Made by a program: the position numbers and the translations under genes. The notes beneath the pieces were generated by a model. That model made no database searches. It was not told the DNA's origin and saw only the letters and a program-made list of their open reading frames with translations. This document shows, piece by piece, positions 1-13,266 of a DNA stretch of 64,000 nt; the stretch's first letter is position 1; the number at the start of each line of letters is the position of its first letter. This DNA comes from Todiramphus chloris collaris (taxonomy: Eukaryota; Chordata; Aves; Coraciiformes; Alcedinidae): positions 13,098,057 through 13,162,056 of the forward strand of contig JANVCC010000076.1 of the NCBI GenBank assembly GCA_025345505.1. The letters run 5' to 3'.

Positions 1-516
1 TCTCTTCTCCAATCCCTTGCCCAGCTTCGTTGCCTCCTCTGCACCTGCTCCAGCCCCTCGATATCTCTCTTGTGCTGAGGTGCCCCAAACTGGACACAGC
101 ACTCGAGGGGAGGCCTCCCCAGTGCTGAGTACAGGGGGACAATCACCTCCCTGCTTCTGCTGCTCACACTGTTTCTGATCCAGGCCAGGATGCCCTTGGC
201 CTTCTTTGCCACCTGGGCACACTGCTGGCTCATGGTCGTTCGCCTGTCTATTATAACCCACAGATCCCTCTCCGCCAGACAGCTCTGCAGCCACACTGCC
301 CCAAGCCTGTAGCGTTGCATGGGGTTGTTGTGGCCCAAGTGCAGGACCTGGCACTTGGCCTTGTTGAAACTCATGCCATTAGCAGTGGCCCAGTGATCCA
401 GTCTATCCCAGTCTCTCTGGAGAGCCGCCCTATCCTCACGCAGATTGACACACCTGCCTAACTTGGTGTCATCTGTGAATTTACTGATGGTAGACTCTAT
501 GTCCTCATCAAGATCA

Positions 517-771
517 TCAATAAAGATTGTAAATAGAAACGGTCTCCACACTGAGCCCTGAGGAACACCTTGTGACCTGCCACCAGCTGGATTTAGTACC
601 ATTGGCCACTACTCTCTGGACCCATCTGTCCAGCCAGTGCTTGATCCAGCAGATCGTGTTCTCATCCAGGTCATGAGCAGCCAGTTTTTCGATTAGAAAT
701 CTATGGGGAACAGTTTCAAAAGCCTTCCGGAAGTCCAGGTAGACCACATCCACAGCCTTTTCCTTGTCCAA
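517..771 (-). pseudogene. CR1 ORF2 fragment: RT motif A region
   Basis: This 84-codon piece of CR1 reverse transcriptase contains motif A (VVYLDFRKAFETVPH, residues ~9-23, with the first catalytic Asp) and the palm helix [24 protein letters not shown]. After about residue 66 the frame diverges from CR1. The expected VPQGS motif B and an FTDD-type motif C are readable in another frame between about 460 and 570. Together with the 830-1714 piece it shows that this LINE copy has at least two frame changes. Confidence 0.8.
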
Positions 772-829
772 TAGTCAGATCATCTTGTTGTAGAAGGAGA
801 TCAGGTTCGTCAGGCAAGATCTGCCTTTC

Positions 830-1714
830 CTAAACCCATGCTGACTTACCCTGATCAGCTGGTTGCCCTCTATATGTCTTGGTAAGAGCACTCAAGATGA
901 TCTGCTCCATGACCTTCCCTGGTACTGAGGTCAGACTGACAGGTCTATAGTTACTTGGATCCTCCTTTCTTCCTTTCTTGTAGATGGGCATCACATTTGC
1001 TAACCTCCAGTCCATTGGGACCTCCCCAGTTAGCCAGGGCTTCAGATAAATAATGGAAAGTGGCTTGGCAAGCACATCTGCCAGCTCTTTCAGCACCCAC
1101 AGTCCCACAGATTTGTGTTCATCCAAGTGGTGTAGAAGGTCCCTGACCACCTCCTCTTTAAACTTGATAACCTCATTCTGCTTTTCCTCCCTGTCTCCCA
1201 GCTTATGAGGCTGGATGTCCAGGGTATAGCTCGTTGTACTACTGAAGACTGAGGCGAAGTAGGCGTTAAGCACCTCAACCTTCTTCTCCTCCTTTGTTAC
1301 TAAGTTTCCCTCTGCAATCAATAAGCAGTGGAGATTTTCCCTAATTCTCCTTTTGTTAATGTATTTAAAGAAACATTTTTTATTATCCTTAACCACCGTA
1401 GCTAGGTTGAGCTCTAGCTGTGCTTTGGCCCTCCTAATCTTCTCCCTGCATTTCTTCACATCTTCATAGTCTACATAAGAGACCTGTCCTCTCTTCCAAA
1501 GGTGATAGACTCTCCTTTTGTTTTTGAGGTCTAACCAAAGGTCCCTTTTTAGCCAGGCTGGTCTCTTTCCCTGCCTGCTTGTTTTTTGCCAGGTAAGGAC
1601 AGCCTGCTCCTGCACCTTTAAGACTATTCTCTTGAAGTATGTCCAGCCTTGCTGGACTCCTGTATCCTTCAGCACAGCCTCCCAAGAGACTTTGTCAATC
1701 AGTCTCCCGAACAA
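830..1714 (-). pseudogene. CR1 ORF2 fragment: endonuclease-RT linker and RT fingers
   Basis: This 294-codon open stretch lies within the minus-strand CR1. Its first ~60 residues match the region after the endonuclease (KRPAWLKRDL, corresponding to the CR1 'RPAWMNKELL' box). Residues ~90-150 are the basic linker (KKCREKIRRAKAQLELNLATVVKDNKKCFFKYIN), and the C-terminal third holds the RT fingers with TGEVPMDW, NVMPIYKKG and [18 protein letters not shown]. Catalytic RT motifs A and C are not in this piece. It is part of a decayed LINE protein and not a host gene. The initiator Met is only the first Met of the open stretch; real CR1 ORF2 starts much further upstream. Confidence 0.85.
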
Positions 1715-1905
1715 ATCAAAGTTTCACTCCAAAAGTTCTAGCTGGTAGTTTTGCTAACCCCTCTCCTTGTTTCCCTAAGGACTGAAAACTCAATCATCTC
1801 GTGATCACTATGCCCTAGATGACCTTCAACCTTTACATCCCCCAGAAGTTCTTCCTTGTTCACAAGGAGTAGTTCCAGAAGTGCACCTTCCTTGGTTGGC
1901 TGAAT

Positions 1906-4900
1906 TGTTGCCTGAAATTACTCTTTCTGCCTTGTGTAGCTAGCCCATGGACCCACAGCTTCACAAACAAGGGTATGTTTCTGATCCCTGTTTGACAAAA
2001 AAGGAATAGTGTCATGTTTTGAGTTAATGTTCTGTTGATTATTTCTGTTTCATCTGTATATACATCTATCTATTTCTATTTCTAGATACTGTGCAATGTA
2101 AGATATGCAAACCAACCTTAGAATGTGGAATGCGGACTTTCTTCTGCCTGCTGACCACGCAGCAGTGCTCTGGGGATCCCTATAACCTGCCCTTCTGATC
2201 ACCTGAGTTTGATACCAGTTTCAGGTACTGAAACAGGAAATATCCCATAGATTCATAGTTGGGTTGTTCTTTGGGATTATGGGAAAAGTAGTTTTATCTC
2301 CATATCCTGAAGAAGTCTAGAATTTAAGACTCATACTTTCTGGCCAGGTTATTAGAATATGATCATTTTCCAGTATGTTTTTATTTGAACTTTATATGCT
2401 AGGTAAGCTCAGAAGTGTTGTACCAGTGTTGATGAAAAGGTAGATTTTTTTTAAATGAGTGAAAAGATTTCAGATATCTTTGCATGTGAAGTCTTGAGTG
2501 CTTATACACACATGTAAGACCTTGACATTCCAAGATATTTCACTGCTGCTTTGGGTTGGCTGTGACTGCCCAGCTACTTTGTTATGACTGATGGATTTCA
2601 AATACATACATGGGAATAAAAAGAAGAAAAGGAAGTGGGGAATCCAGTGAAAATCAAATTGAGAATCTGGCCCATAAAATGTCAGTTGGACACTGATTGC
2701 TCTTTCCCAAAGTGTAGTTAAGTAAAACAGTTCCCTGCTGTTGCCCCTCAGTAACATTGTATCATTTCCGTTAATTTACTGGCTGGCACCTACTCCTTTC
2801 TCATCATAGGTGTGATCCAGCCTTGTGACATGGACAGCTGCTGGGTTGAGTCATGCAGAGCTGTGGGTGGTCTAGTATGTCTTCGAGCTAGACTACTGAT
2901 CCAATCCTATAATTGTCACTTTCTACTGATGGTTCTAGGGATGAGGTGAAGAAACGCTAGACTTCAAAAAACCAAACCAAAACAAAAAACCCACCAATCC
3001 TCTCCTCATCACACTGGCAGCTCTTCTCTAACAGCCAAGGTGCACTCAGAGCACCTTGGGCTGCCGTTATTGCTTCCTTCTCTGTGGGAAGTAAGCCCAG
3101 ATGTTTAGTACCATTAGTTTGGGTCTGTTACTGGAGAGTTTACTGGATTTCTAAAACTGAAGGAAACACACATCAATTTGCCTATATATCTTTATTAGTT
3201 TGCTCATATCAGTTTGTATTTGGTCTACCAAAGTAAACAGTGTAACTCTATATGTATGTCAAAATATTGTGGGATAGCCTGATTTTTTTCCTGGATTGCT
3301 TTCATCTTTTTAGCAGACCCTCCCATATTTGACTAACTTAAGTGATTCCTTTTGTCATGCAAGCTCTAGAAGGCTTAACACAGAATACAGTTTTCCATCA
3401 GATGGGAGCTCATGTGTTCCTAGTTCTTTTTGGATTGGATTAGGATGTTTTTTGAAGGCTACAGCCTCTGTAAGCTTTCTGTTAATACAGTGTTCTAAAC
3501 AGTGGGAAAAGAAATTTCTAAGTCATTAGCTATCAATGCCTTGTTGTTAATCTTATCTTTTAAACAACAAAAGCATTTATGACTGAATATAGAAACTTTA
3601 ACATAGGCACTTCAAAATGCAGATAAAGGAACACTACTGAAATTACATTTGGGCAACTTTTATTTGTGTGCTAGATGAGGACTAGTTCTTGGTGGTAGCA
3701 CCAATGGCATGGTGGAAATGGAATTTCTACATTTTTGGTGTATGCACTTGGTACTTCTGATGTGATGTGGGTTTTTGTTTGTATGTTTTGGTTTTTTGTT
3801 TGTTTGGTGGCTTGGTCGGTGTTTTTCCTGTAGTGTCTGTGAAATACTGAACATAATTATGAATAGACCACTTGATTATATGGCTGTCTGTAAGAGACCT
3901 CATCCAATTGTCCTTTAGGGTTTATTGTGCTCATTTCAAGAGAGCTGATTATCACTTTGACTACAAGAGTAACCTTACAGGACTTTGTTTTTTTTCCCAC
4001 CGTGTTCTTTTATATTTTCATTTATACGTATTCAAAATTATGTTTATAAAAACAAGTACTTATCAGATGTGGTTTTAATGTTATGTAAGATTACAGTTTA
4101 ATATAACAATTTACTATAATGTAATAAATATCAAGTACTAAATAGAAAGCAGGCTCAAACACATTCAGAAATGGCTGGATATTATTTTGCTGGAATGCCT
4201 TGCAATAGAATGTTGGTCTTCAAACTAAATAGTTTTTTAAAGAGAATAAATTTTCCCTTAGTCTAAGAACCACAGTTACTGACTGCTGCTTCTCATTCCC
4301 ACGTCACAAAATAACAAAATACAGTAGCAGTATTCTAAGATACTGCTATCTAACAATATGTAGCAGAATAAATGCTGCTTTACAAATGCTTCTTTATTTA
4401 ATTTTAGTAAATTAATTTGCATGGAAAGAGAGGCAACAATAATGAAATCAGTTATATCTAATTTATTAATAGTTTGACAGGGCATGGATCCTCAGCTCCT
4501 GGAGCTCACAGACTGGCTTTGCGGCTGTATCAGTTCCACTCCTATTCCACTTTTTGTTTTAAAGTCTTGTGTAGAAGGAAGATTCTGAAGCAGAAAAAGC
4601 TGAAAAATCTCACCTTGAAAGCTTTTGCTTCTCATACTACATGATTCCTGAAGAACAGGTTTCTCAAGACAGTTACTGAGTCAAATCTGATTAATGGCAT
4701 GTAATCTTTCCTAGTTTAAGAAGGTTCCCATTGGCCTCGAGTAGTGTAGAAATGATTATCTGCTAAAAGATAGAATTAGTTACACTGTGTACTACAAAGC
4801 CTTTAGCTTTTAGAATTTTCAGAATATCAATGTTAGAATCGGGTACTGTCTCGTTATGTGCAACGGGAGATTTTTGTTGTGGTTTGAGAGAGCTTGTCTT

Positions 4901-7900
4901 CCCAATTCTTGGCTTCAGGGCAGATCTAAAGAATTTCTGTTGGGAATTTTAAGTTCTGCTCCCAATTCCACACTGTTGAGAGTGAAAAAAGAGTTATGCA
5001 GGTTGGACAAAATGTAAATTGGCAAACATCTTGCCTCAGAATAGAAAAAGCTTGGAAAATAATAAAGTAGTTTTTGTAGTTTGCTCATTTACAGGTAGGC
5101 ATGTGATAGATAATTGATTAGTCTTTCTGGAGGAAAGGGATTAGTGATGAAAAGACAAAAATTTAACACTCCACCCCCCCACCCCCAAACACCTGAAAGA
5201 ATGATATTTAAATTTCTTTGGGTTTATTGACACTTAAATTTTGAGATGTTGGTTCTGCACATGGCTTCATCAAGCAAAAAGAGTTTTTTATTCCTTCTAT
5301 CTGTGAATCATTTTTTGGAAAACATAGCTGTCTTTGAAATGCCTAATGCATTGTCTTATCATTCCTACCATGGTGCCAAAATCAGTTCTCTCAGAATAAC
5401 TGATCAAAAGAACCCTTTAATGCTACTGTGCATCCTTAAATTAGCAAAAGAAATGCAATATTAAAAGAGAATTGTATAATGTAAAATAAGAAATCCAAAT
5501 CCTAAATAAGTGACTGAAGGGGGATAGAGAGGAACAAAGTAAAATATGTTAAGTAGAAATATAAAAAGTGCTAACTCTCCATTGCATTGATTTAAACTCT
5601 CAATCTTTTTAAATTTCCCATAGCATTTGCAATACTGAAGGGTCACAAGTAATTTATTTTTACTTTTCTGATGACCAGGGAAAATAAGCAGACTGAGAAA
5701 AAGGTGTTTGTCAAAGCACATTGTAGTTATACTGGTAACTTTCATACCAGGTGTCAGCTTTTTACTTTTCTAAGCAACTTCTACGTTTTTATAGTAGATT
5801 TAATGTTCTTCTTTTGCCCTAAATACATAAAACTATTTCAAGTGAAGTTAACTGGGGAGGGAGGGGGATGACACACATGGTGGGTGGACAGACGGGGGAC
5901 ACACACAACCACAATGACAACCCAATATCTGGTCATAATGAGATGTTTGTCTTGATTTGCAAGCCAATTGATAAATACTCCACTGTATTTCAGGGCACCA
6001 CAAGGATGCTTCTCAATATAGAAATTTTCCCAGTAATTTTACTCCTGGAATTTACAGAATACAAAGAATTCCAGAACACAAAAATGCTCATCTGTATTAT
6101 GATACTGGCAGCTGAAAGAGCAGTCCCTAAACTCAGTTAAGACTATTTAATCCTGGAATTCTTGAAGAACAAATGCAATTAAGATTTGTATTTGTGCCAT
6201 ATAACACTAAGGACTGAAATTTCTAATTGAAACTAGTCAAATACATGTTTAAAATTAATTAATTCCCATCAAACCACATCTTAGTGTTCTTAAAATAAAA
6301 ATCATTATGAAATAGAATGTGTCTAAAGCATTAGGTTAAGTCTCAAAGATCTTGCTACTGCTAAAAGATGCTTAGGTGTGGTAGGGTTTTTTGTTTTTTT
6401 TTTAATTTTCAAATAGCATTTAAAAATGTTCAAAAAACCAGGCTATTTTGATGAAGAAAAATATAGATTGCACAAGAAGGATTTATGTAGGAAGGTTCTG
6501 TTGCTATTCCACACTTTATTCTTAGTAAGAACAAGATAACATCTCAAAGCAAGAACCTCAAAAAAGAGCAGTCTCAGGTGGGTGGGTTTTGTGTGTGTGT
6601 TCTTTTTCTTTCTTTCATATTTGTTTTGCTTAGAAGTAAGTATGGCTCAGTGTGAGTAATTTTGTTTACTTTTATAGTTGTATGTTGTCAAGTATGCTTC
6701 AAAGAAAAAATAGAGTGCCTAGTTCCCTTAACATATATTTCTTCATTTCCGTTAAAAGCAGTAACAATGGTGTGGCCAACCTAATTTCTGTTGTGAAATT
6801 GCTTCTGTGATATGTAGGAAATGAAGCATTTTACAGCCCATGGAATCTAAATGTTTCTTTCAAGGTTTGCTGCATTATGAAATAGTTGTAAGTTAGTCTG
6901 TTTAATTTCATGTACTTAACCTGCAGTAGAATTTTGTACTTTGATTTAGGTGATCTCTGGGGCTGCTGAAAAAAAGTTCCTATTTCCAAAAGTTGTGAAG
7001 CATCTACATTTGCTCTATTTTGTTTTAAAGAACATAATGAGGATGGATATCCCAGTTCAGTGCCTGGTTTTACTGGGTTTCCCTGTAGTCTTTGCTTAAA
7101 TTGGACTTCCACTAATACTCTCAAAAAGGAATAGTTGCTAATTATTTATCTGTGGTTGAATCCATGTGGTTAATTGTTACTATGAAGAGAGAACTCCCTA
7201 GCAATGGCAGTGGGTTTTGAAATGCTTTCTTTACAACTGTGGAGTCCTGTTCATCCTGACTGAAAGTTTTGAGAGAAAACTGAAGGCTATTGTGTTCACT
7301 AATTCATGTATACCTACTATATGCCCATGGGCACAGCGGCAACAGATACCTCTGGTCAAAAGAATTTAATCTATGTCTGCATTTATATGAACAGCACATA
7401 CTGAAGTATTGCATTTCCTGTGAGATATGAACCTTCTGTGCATGAAGATATTTTATTTCCTAATGCCATGCTAGAGACTATGAAATGAAAATTGTGTTTA
7501 TCTAAAGAGAAAGACCACTTTTAAGTTAAATGGATTTATCATCATCTTTGGTCGTGTTTAGGATTTAGTTTCAAACTATTTTTAGCCTAAACTAAAAAGG
7601 AAAAATGAATGCAGCTTAGTTCTGAATCAATCAGAATGTATAAATCTGAAAAAAAGAGGTGACAAATTATTGTCAGGTGTTTTGGGGTTTTTTTTTTCAT
7701 TTCAGGTCATTTTTTTTACCTAAGATCTTATAAATAATAGAAATACTTTCTTACCCTTCTAGTTATCACAATAGTCTATCTCTTACCTTTTATTAACAAG
7801 GAACATCTCTTTGGTCATAGCCATAGTTAAATATGTAAACCAAACTATTCTTCTAATACAGCTGTTTTCTGTATATATACCCCATGCACAGAAGCAGTGG

Positions 7901-10900
7901 GTTATGAAGGCATCATAATGCTTATTGTCTGGTAGACACCTTGTATATAGTGCTGGATTTTCAAATGAGGAAAACAGCATATAAGTGATTTTGCTGACAA
8001 AATCTAATCTTTCCCCTATATTTATGAAATTCTTTCCTTTTCAAAACCTACTTGTTTTAACAAAAAGACAAAAGAAAACACTGTCATAGAAAGAATGAAA
8101 AAAGGGTGGGAGGAAGTAAATATTAATGCTGACATTCTAATGAATAGTGCATATGAACAAAAAAAATCAGTAAGACACTCCAGCATGTATTTCTTTGTGT
8201 TCCTCATACCATTCATTGCCTAACATTTTTCTGTTTAGATTTCTAGCAATAGCTTGTATAAATGAAAATACCCAGTCTAAACATTTCTGTTTCATCAAGG
8301 TAGCCTGTTAGAATGCTATTAGAAGAAGAGGGTAATGATGCATATAAAGATTGGATTGGTAATGTAATGGTAATATTTTTTCAGATACAGGGCAACTACA
8401 AAATGGGGAAAAGGTTTTATTTCTACTGTTAAATGCTTGCTTAGTGAGTACTTCAGAGAAGAGTAGAAAACTTCAGTCATGCATTTCAACATCATTTGAC
8501 TACACAGAAGTGCTGTAAGAGCTGCTGGAGAACACAGGCTTCAGACAACAATTGCACCCTTTCACAATTGCTTTTAAGTGAAATGGTAGATGTTTGCTTC
8601 CCTTCCCACCCACCCCTGCCCCCAATACTGTGAGTGGAAGCCTGTTCTGAAACCTGACTTTTTGTTAGGTGGATTGCATCCACCTTTTCTTGTCTCAGTC
8701 TTGTTCTTTCTAACTATTCTTGCTCTGAGTGTGTTTATGGATAATTTTCATAACTCTTTTCTCAATCCTTATCTTGATCTCTCAATGTCATATTTGATAA
8801 ATAAATCTGTTACTTGTTGTATACAGGATTAGTTGACAATCTGCCTCTGGAAAGTCAGTATCCTGTAATGATGGGATTCTTCATAGTATGCATTTTTGTA
8901 ATAGCATTATACAGGTCTCTAACATACCCAGCATATCTAACATACCTATGTAAGTTACAGGGAGTAGGGAAAAGGACCTTATTAAACTTCCTATACTACC
9001 TTTGTCAATTTTGGTTTTTTTACATTTCTTTCCTGAAAATGATTCTTTCTTTTACTATTCTGTCAATCCTCAACAAAAGGTTGGATATTTTGTGTCTTTA
9101 TAACTCAGAAGATGTTTTCTTATAGACATTTTTTGCCTTTAACGGGTGGTAGCATCTTTTAATTTCAAACCATGTCATTATATTAAAGTGGATAATATCA
9201 CTACCATGGATAGATATACTTGTTATGAAAAATCAAGTGTTATTGAATGCATGAAAAATGCCTAGAAAGAAAAAGGTAATATGCTAGATAGAAAACTTGC
9301 TGTCTATATAGAATATTGAAAATGTGGTATGGAAAGAGCAAACTTGTTCTTCTACATTTAATGCTGTCATAGATCTCCTTCTAATGTTCTTGTCAAGTAT
9401 TGTTTCTGGATTGTCCTAGTGAGGATGTGCTGAGAGAATAGAAAATGGGCATGCACAGACAATAAAAGAAAAATAAAATCAGATCAGATCTTTAAGAACT
9501 AACATCATCCTAGGCAAATATGAACATTTGTTAATTAGTGATTTTCTTCATTTTAAAAGTATATGTTAAGTGCCGTATTAGAGAGTAATTGGGGTAGAGG
9601 AATGACAGCTGTATTTTTGTTAAGTAATGCCACATAAAAATGTGAAATATTCCTCTAGCGATGTAAACGTATTTCTCCCTAATTAACAGCAATCTAAGAA
9701 TACAAAGGCCACTACAAAGGCATCAAAGCAGCTGCACTAGGTTTTATCAGGAAAGGATCCAGCCTGGAGAATCAGAGGTATAACAGGTTTCCTCATGGAT
9801 CCCAAATATGAGGTTAGTGGGGCAGAGAGAAAAGATTTTTTCTGTTGGTCTTTCTAGTGGACTTTAGAAAAGAAAGTGTTAGCACTAAGGAGAAAATACT
9901 ATTTTTTCTTTACCATACTGCCTTCTTTTTTAGTACTGTTCCACGAGAGAATGAAATTTGATGGATGTGGAAGTGATTGATTTTGTGCTACTTAAGATGA
10001 TCTAATTATATTTGTTATTATAGAAAAATCAGTCTCTCTGAACTTCCAGAGAATATAGCTTGTGAATTGAGACAGTCCTCCTCCCACACTTAACCACTTG
10101 GCTAACAACTGCAGTTGCGCTTCTTGTTCTTAACTGGTGAGAAGTAGATCTTAATTTCTGAACTATGCAAAATTTCATAGGTGATATTTTTATTGTTGAG
10201 ACTATGTATAATTACTTAGAATTAGCCATTCTGAGATGCAGACAAGCTTAGGCAGCTAAAAAAGCTGCTACAAACATCTTTAAGATTGACTCTGTGGAAG
10301 AGGCAGCAGCTAGAATCAAGAATTCAGAGTCTGATGGCATATTTCTTTAATCAGCATATGGATTTATTTGATATTTTCTGATACAGGATATACTGGCTGT
10401 GGCACAGTGATCTTGCTGCTGATGTGTACTGCATACAGATTACTTACTAATTTGATCTCCCTTCTCTATTCTAACCTGTGCTTCACAGAGATGAAAACAG
10501 GCAGATTTTTCTTTGCCATCTATATCATTCCCTTTGTTAGGCATCTAACCAGAGTTCATGATGTGATTATTACAAAGTAGAAATGGAAAAAATGTACCAT
10601 GTATGAAAAATGTAAATACAATTCCTCATGAATATTCACATTGAATTGGGTTAAAACACACCTCTCATTAAACATCAGTGTAAATGGCACTAAGTCATTC
10701 CAGAAAGAGTTATTATTAACTTCCAGTTAGTATTTTGACCATGACTAGTCCTTGAGGCTAGAAGAGGCTCATTTTCACAATGTGTCTGACTGTGGTTCCA
10801 CCTGAGGTTGGAAAAATAATTTCATAATCAGATCTTGAACTGATTAGAAACAAAATATTTAATTAACTTTTTTCTTAGACACATTCCTCCTTATATTGTA

Positions 10901-12221
10901 GAGCTACATAACAAGAGAAAGGAAGGAAATGGGTAATGTTAGAACATCTGGATTTTCTGCTGTAGCTATGAGCAGCCAGCCTTTGTGCAGTAGGTTCTTC
11001 TAAGCAATTGTTTTCTATTTTGATGTCAGGCAGATGGTATAGTGGGGTCCAGTAGTTTCATCACCTTCTGTAGAATAACTTGATAAAGTTTGTCTCTGAC
11101 AAGCAAGTAAACAAGTGTATTTGGTTCTTAAAATCTATGCTTAATAGTAGTGATTATTGTTGAGAGGTCAAAATACTTATTCCAGGTCATTGTCATCTAT
11201 TGAATATGATACTTCTTGCTAATGCAAGGAAGACACTATAAGTATTTTAGTCCCTTAAGAAATTCTGCTTCAGTTTAAACATTTTTTCCATACATCAAAT
11301 GTGACATTGAGTACAAGCCAAGAGAATAAACATCATCATGGAAGCCTGAAGATTATCAGTTTGATCAATTAGAAAAGTGATTTTTGAGTTCTGGTATCTG
11401 TGTTCAACTCCAAGATGAATGTGAAAACTTACCCTAACCCAGAGGCACTTCTAGTTACACCTCGGGGTGTGAAAAATTTTACAACTTGTTACTGAGAATG
11501 TAACTTCCTTTACAGTGTTCAAAAGACTAATAAATCAGCATTTGTATTGCAAGGTGCTATCTGAAAATTAAAGGTTCTTATTTTTTTAACCTTTTACAGG
11601 TACCTACTGAGAAGTCAGGAAGACTTAGACTTATTTTTTAGTAAATTGTTGCAGATATTGTATGTATGTAATTAGTAAGTCTTGCTGTACTACTTTGTCA
11701 CGTGGCAGCCCAGTGAAATAATTTAAGAGTTTAGGAAAATCTTTCATACTGAATGACTATATCCCTAGTTAGTAAACTTCCTAAAGCTTCCTAATTACAC
11801 AGAAAAAATATCTAAGTTGATGCTTTCAGAACTGAATACTGCAATACAAATCACTGTATCAATATATCAGCACACTTTAAAATTATCCTGAAGCATTTCT
11901 TAACAATGTTTCTTTCTTCTCCCACTCTAAGTACTCTGATTCACCTTCTCCTAGATACTTTTTATACTAATTGCTATCAACAACAATATCTCAAGTCTAA
12001 GAAAGGAAACACTTCCAATCTGTAAGTTGAAATTAAAACAAGATATTCAGCATATCATAACCAAAAATCAAATAACTGTTAAGGGTATTAGGAAAACATG
12101 ACCATTGTTTCTCTCAAGCCTTGTTTATATTTTAAAATATTGCAAGCAGTCAAGAGAGACCAAACTTAAACTGATACATGATTCTGTTTCTGCTCATGAC
12201 TTTTCTGTTTTAGCTTCTGTT
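1906..12221. other. Gene-free AT-rich DNA, no recognisable element
   Basis: I see no exon-like coding block, RNA gene or repeat family in these 10.3 kb. All open frames are short (about 100 codons or fewer), low in complexity or without recognisable domains. Visible features are A/C-rich tracts at 2966-2998, a G/T-rich tract at 3770-3830, a C-run pair at 5174-5186, T-runs near 6390, 7690 and 8160, and single motif matches such as a MEF2-type CTATTTTTAG (7576-7585) and an E-box CACGTG (11699-11704). Isolated motif matches like these are expected by chance over this length. Confidence 0.6.
3770..3830 (+). repeat. G/T-rich low-complexity tract (GGTTTTTTG type)
   Basis: This tract is composed almost entirely of G and T on the plus strand, with repeated GTTTTTTGTTTG units. 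Similar tracts occur at 18239-18327, 19756-19805, 41340-41380, 45322-45393, 55166-55216 and 57341-57386. The complementary A/C version occurs at 2966-2998 and 13211-13266. Confidence 0.8.
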
Positions 12222-12480
12222 TACCTAGTCTAGATAAGATGGCCCAGCACCCTCTCTGGCTGAATCTTAAAAGTGTCTAATATTGGGGAATCCACCACTT
12301 CCCTGGGGGAATTATTCCAATGGCTGATCATTCTTGTGAAAAATTTTCCTCTTGTCTAGTGAGAATCTCCCCAGGAGTGTCTTGTACGCATTACCCCTTG
12401 CCTTTTCATGCAACTCCTTATAAAAATGGAATCTCCATCTTTTTCATAGCCACCCTTTAAATACTGGAAAAATTACTGGA
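12222..12480 (-). mobile_element. Old CR1 LINE 3'-end fragment
   Basis: Read on the minus strand, this has the order of a CR1 3' region. First comes a degraded stretch matching the last ORF2 codons (NDQPLE-like, PREVVDSPIL-like), then the 3' UTR with the characteristic GCTGGGCCATCTTATCTAGAC segment (12225-12247). The copy is clearly more diverged than the other CR1s in the window, with many substitutions and no intact tail repeat, so it is an older insertion. It is not coding. Confidence 0.8.
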
Positions 12481-13160
12481 ACAAGAAGTTGTTGGTTTTC
12501 TTTCTTAATTCAATCCAAGGAGAAAAGGAAAAAAGAATTTTTGGGGAGACTTGTTCTATCAAGTTCTAAAGAGAATTGGAAAATTCTGTAGAAAACAGGA
12601 AGGTAGATGGTTCTGGAGGTCTCATTCAATTCTTAGCAGCAAGAAAATATTCAGTGTTCTTTATCTGTCAGAAAGTAATTTAAAATACAGAAATTTTATT
12701 TAATTTCAGGAAGTGCTTTTCTTTTCTTCTTAGTGGCACCACCCTAAAATGTAAAAGCCCATAAAATCTGCTATTGCATGGAAAATTTAGAAAAGAGAGT
12801 AACGTAGTACTTCTAAATACTGCAGTGGTAATTAGATACTGGATGGCATAGCTACTGCTGATTATTGACTTCTCTGTTCTTTATATACTCTAAGTACTTA
12901 AAGGAAAACAGAAAATGTTACTGCTTTCCCTGGAGGTAATTGGAAAATCTAATTTGTCTTATAATCTTTCAGTGAAGCTAAAGACAATAAATTTGGAAGT
13001 ATATTTTTCTGCTCTTCAATAGACTCCTATGTGGACTCCAACTGCTTGCAAAGCAACTATCAGTGAAGGCAACATTTTAAACTGAGCAGTGCATGTGCAA
13101 AATGGTAAGGGATAGTAGTTAAGTTTTTACTTCAAATATACTACAGATCCAGAGCTGATG

Positions 13161-13266
13161 GGGGGGGGAAAAAAAAAAAAAGAAAAAAGAAAAGAAAAAA
13201 AGAAAATAAAAACAAACAAACAAACAAACAAACAAAAACCCCCCAAAAAAACCAAACCAAAAAACC
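13161..13266 (+). repeat. G-run, poly-A, (CAAA)n and A/C-rich compound simple repeat
   Basis: A G8 run is followed by long A-runs broken by single G, then about six CAAA units, then C6 and an A/C-rich CCAAACC stretch. This compound microsatellite is directly visible. There is no sign that it is the tail of a retrotransposed sequence, because nothing upstream resembles a LINE, SINE or mRNA. Confidence 0.9.

Larger units (their letters stand above)
1..1905 (-). mobile_element. CR1 LINE, 5'-truncated and cut by window edge
   Basis: This is a non-LTR retrotransposon of the CR1 family read on the minus strand. Translation from about 1905 downward gives, in order, the end of the AP-endonuclease domain (a GHSDHEMIEF-like SDH box near 1800), the linker, the RT fingers ([18 protein letters not shown]), RT motif A (YLDFRKAF), a motif C-like FTDD near 470-490, and the downstream [11 protein letters not shown] and VQRRQR segments. 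The 3' UTR and tail lie outside the window. Frames are interrupted, for example a frame change just after motif A that puts the VPQGS motif in another frame, so this copy is dead. The 5' boundary at about 1905 is estimated from loss of CR1 similarity. CR1 copies typically have truncated 5' ends and lack clear target duplications. Confidence 0.95.

Noticed and set aside
8590-9125. Two overlapping hydrophobic frames (80 and 103 codons) resembling a small membrane protein
   Set aside because: AT-rich sequence read in a T-rich frame gives Phe/Leu/Ile runs; no start context, conserved motif or second exon.
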